Below are positions 6,409 through 7,170 of a DNA stretch of 7,170 nucleotides, one piece after another. The notes under the pieces were generated by a model, which saw only the letters and a program-made list of their open reading frames with translations, was not told the DNA's origin and ran no database searches. The translations under genes and the position numbers were made by a program. This DNA is from an uncultured bacterium (lineage in GTDB: Bacteria > Patescibacteria > JAEDAM01 > Absconditabacterales > Absconditicoccaceae). Location: contig CAIVDB010000098.1 of NCBI GenBank assembly GCA_903904545.1, positions 1-7,170 of the forward strand, in the 5' to 3' direction. Positions within the stretch are counted from its first letter, which is position 1, and the number at the start of each line of letters is the position of its first letter.

Positions 6409-6469
6409 GCCGGGGTGGTGGAATGGTAGACACGTCCCGATAGATCGGGATGCCGAGAGGTGTGCAGGT
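6409..6469 (+). pseudogene. tRNA-Leu-like remnant with the anticodon arm replaced by a 16-nt hairpin
   Basis: Positions 6402-6434 are identical to 6498-6530, covering 7 nt of leader, the acceptor 5' strand, the D arm and the base before the anticodon stem of tRNA-Leu(UAG). The 17-nt anticodon arm is replaced by TCCCGATAGATCGGGA (6435-6450), a perfect 6-bp stem with a TAGA loop. The variable arm follows with one change (TGCCGAGAGGTGT against TGCCGAAAGGTGT), then GCAGGT. After that the T loop, the 3' T strand and the acceptor 3' strand are missing. It cannot close an acceptor stem. It lies 35 nt before the intact gene, so a tandem duplication followed by decay is the simplest origin. Confidence 0.85.
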
Positions 6470-6504
6470 CATTAAATAATCATCAATAAATAGAATACAC
6501 CCAT

Positions 6505-6585
6505 GCCGGGGTGGTGGAATGGTAGACACGCTTGGCTTAGAACCAAGTGCCGAAAGGTGTGCAGGTTCGAGCCCTGTCCCCGGTA
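6505..6585 (+). tRNA. tRNA-Leu(UAG)
   Basis: This is a class II tRNA with a short extra arm (GCC-GAAA-GGT type, 6548-6560). The acceptor GCCGGGG pairs with CCCCGGT (6578-6584), with a G1-U72 wobble as in E. coli leucine tRNAs, and discriminator A6585, the leucine identity base. The anticodon stem CTTGG/CCAAG has the loop CTTAGAA with anticodon TAG, reading CUA and other CUN codons. The T stem is GCAGG/CCTGT. CCA is not encoded. Confidence 0.95.
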
Positions 6586-6621
6586 AATTATATAAATTGA
6601 TACGAAAAAGTACATTTTGTA

Positions 6622-6649
6622 TTGAAAATCACGAGCGAATACGTATACA
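6622..6649 (+). promoter_or_regulatory. Candidate promoter for tRNA-Asn and rpsT
   Basis: TTGAAA (6622-6627) and TATACA (6644-6649) are spaced by 16 nt in the 90-nt gap before tRNA-Asn. The start point would fall about 20 nt upstream of the tRNA. Confidence 0.45.
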
Positions 6650-6675
6650 ATGCCAATCCTTTTACCGCCAATCAT

Positions 6676-6748
<73 letters not shown>

Positions 6749-6803
6749 CATGTAGACACAAAGTACATTACATACATTCTTTTAATTCCTTGTATACCGT
6801 ACC

Positions 6804-7067
6804 ATGCCAATCATCAAATCTGCGAAAAAAGCCATGAGAAGATCAGTAGTTCTTAATAAAAGAAATACAGAATTTAAGCTTAGGATGAAAATGGCAATCA
6901 AGAAATTCATCAAAGCAACTATCAAAGGAGAACCAACAACACAAGAAGAGCTTACGCTTATCTATAAGTATGTAGATAAATGTGCAAAAGTTGGAGTTAT
7001 AAAGAAAAAGACAGCAGCAAGAAAGAAATCTAGAGTTGCTCGTTTATTTACTGCAAAGAAAGATTAA
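6804..7067 (+). CDS. rpsT: 30S ribosomal protein S20
   Basis: This 87-aa protein is the usual length for bS20, a helical protein binding the 5' domain of 16S rRNA. The N-terminus MPIIKSAKKAMRRS is the S20 signature start, and VGVIKKKTAARKKSRVARLF near the end is the conserved C-terminal helix and basic segment. It is rich in Lys and Arg. It has no in-frame TGA and ends at TAA. It sits 55 nt after tRNA-Asn and ahead of tRNA-Thr, probably transcribed with the tRNAs. No Shine-Dalgarno site is visible (TTGTATACCGTACC before ATG). A terminator-like hairpin follows 12 nt after the stop. Confidence 0.97.
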   Translation: MPIIKSAKKAMRRSVVLNKRNTEFKLRMKMAIKKFIKATIKGEPTTQEELTLIYKYVDKCAKVGVIKKKTAARKKSRVARLFTAKKD

Positions 7068-7079
7068 TATTTACTTTAT

Positions 7080-7100
7080 AAAACAAGCCCGTCTTGTTTT
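7080..7100 (+). terminator. Intrinsic terminator after rpsT
   Basis: AAAACAAG (7080-7087) pairs with CTTGTTTT (7093-7100) around the loop CCCGT. The U-run forms the 3' arm of the stem. It lies 4 nt before tRNA-Thr, so either rpsT ends here and tRNA-Thr has readthrough transcription, or it acts as an attenuating processing hairpin. Confidence 0.6.
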
Positions 7101-7104
7101 GTAT

Positions 7105-7170
7105 GCCAGCTTAGCTCATTTGGTAGAGCAACCGCCTTGTAAGCGGTAGGTGGAGGGTTCGAATCCTTCT
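7105..7170 (+). tRNA. tRNA-Thr(UGU), cut by the window end
   Basis: The gene begins GCCAGCT, TA, then the D arm GCTC-ATTTGGTA-GAGC. The anticodon stem ACCGC/GCGGT has the loop CTTGTAA with anticodon TGT (Thr, ACA). The T stem GAGGG/CCTTC encloses TTCGAAT. Only one base of the acceptor 3' strand (T7170) is inside the window. It faces T7111, so pair 7-66 looks mismatched, but the rest of the stem cannot be judged. Confidence 0.88.

Noticed and set aside
6194..6469. Trans-split tRNA halves, since one remnant has a 5' side and the other a 3' side
   Set aside because: The halves come from different tRNAs (Leu and fMet), their acceptor strands do not pair (GCCGGGG against CTCCGCA), and the two hairpins are each self-complementary rather than complementary to each other.

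Overview
The window comes from an AT-rich bacterium that reads UGA as glycine (translation table 25). Five neighbouring genes on the minus strand (a GH26 glycoside hydrolase, an unrecognised protein, a DUF456 membrane protein, a PfkB-type nucleoside kinase and trpS) contain 13 in-frame TGA codons in total. Reading through them restores family-typical proteins, and every gene then ends at TAA or TAG. This code is established for Absconditabacteria (SR1) and Gracilibacteria (BD1-5). The assignment to one of these lineages is inferred from the code; there is no rRNA or other phylogenetic marker here except trpS, rpsT and the tRNAs.

Layout. 18-617 (+) is an unrecognised acidic protein. 635-663 is an A6-stem-T6 hairpin that should terminate transcription in both directions between convergent genes. 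692-5636 is a minus-strand gene train, in transcription order trpS (tryptophanyl-tRNA synthetase), a divergent TspO/MBR membrane protein, a PfkB kinase resembling adenosine kinase, then after 117 nt DUF456, an orphan 170-aa protein and a secreted GH26 enzyme. Other spacings are only 20-31 nt, so one or two operons are likely. 5637-5925 is a divergent regulatory region of 289 nt with no supportable gene. 5926-7170 (+) is a tRNA cluster with Gln(UUG), initiator fMet(CAU), Gln(CUG), Leu(UAG), Asn(GUU), rpsT (ribosomal protein S20) and a Thr(UGU) cut off by the window end.

The most unusual part lies inside the tRNA cluster. There are two defective tRNA copies, one of fMet (6194-6253) and one of Leu (6409-6469). 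In each, exactly the 17-nt anticodon arm has been replaced by a 16-nt perfect hairpin of 6 bp with a 4-nt loop, and the flanking tRNA sequence is nearly unchanged. The fMet copy has lost its 5' side but keeps the T arm, acceptor 3' strand and CCA. The Leu copy keeps its 5' side and variable arm but breaks off in the T arm. Neither can form a normal tRNA.

The genes here are mostly translation housekeeping (trpS, rpsT, tRNAs), combined with membrane and envelope proteins (TspO, DUF456) and one exported carbohydrate-active enzyme. No clear Shine-Dalgarno sequence precedes any start; the leaders are A-rich.
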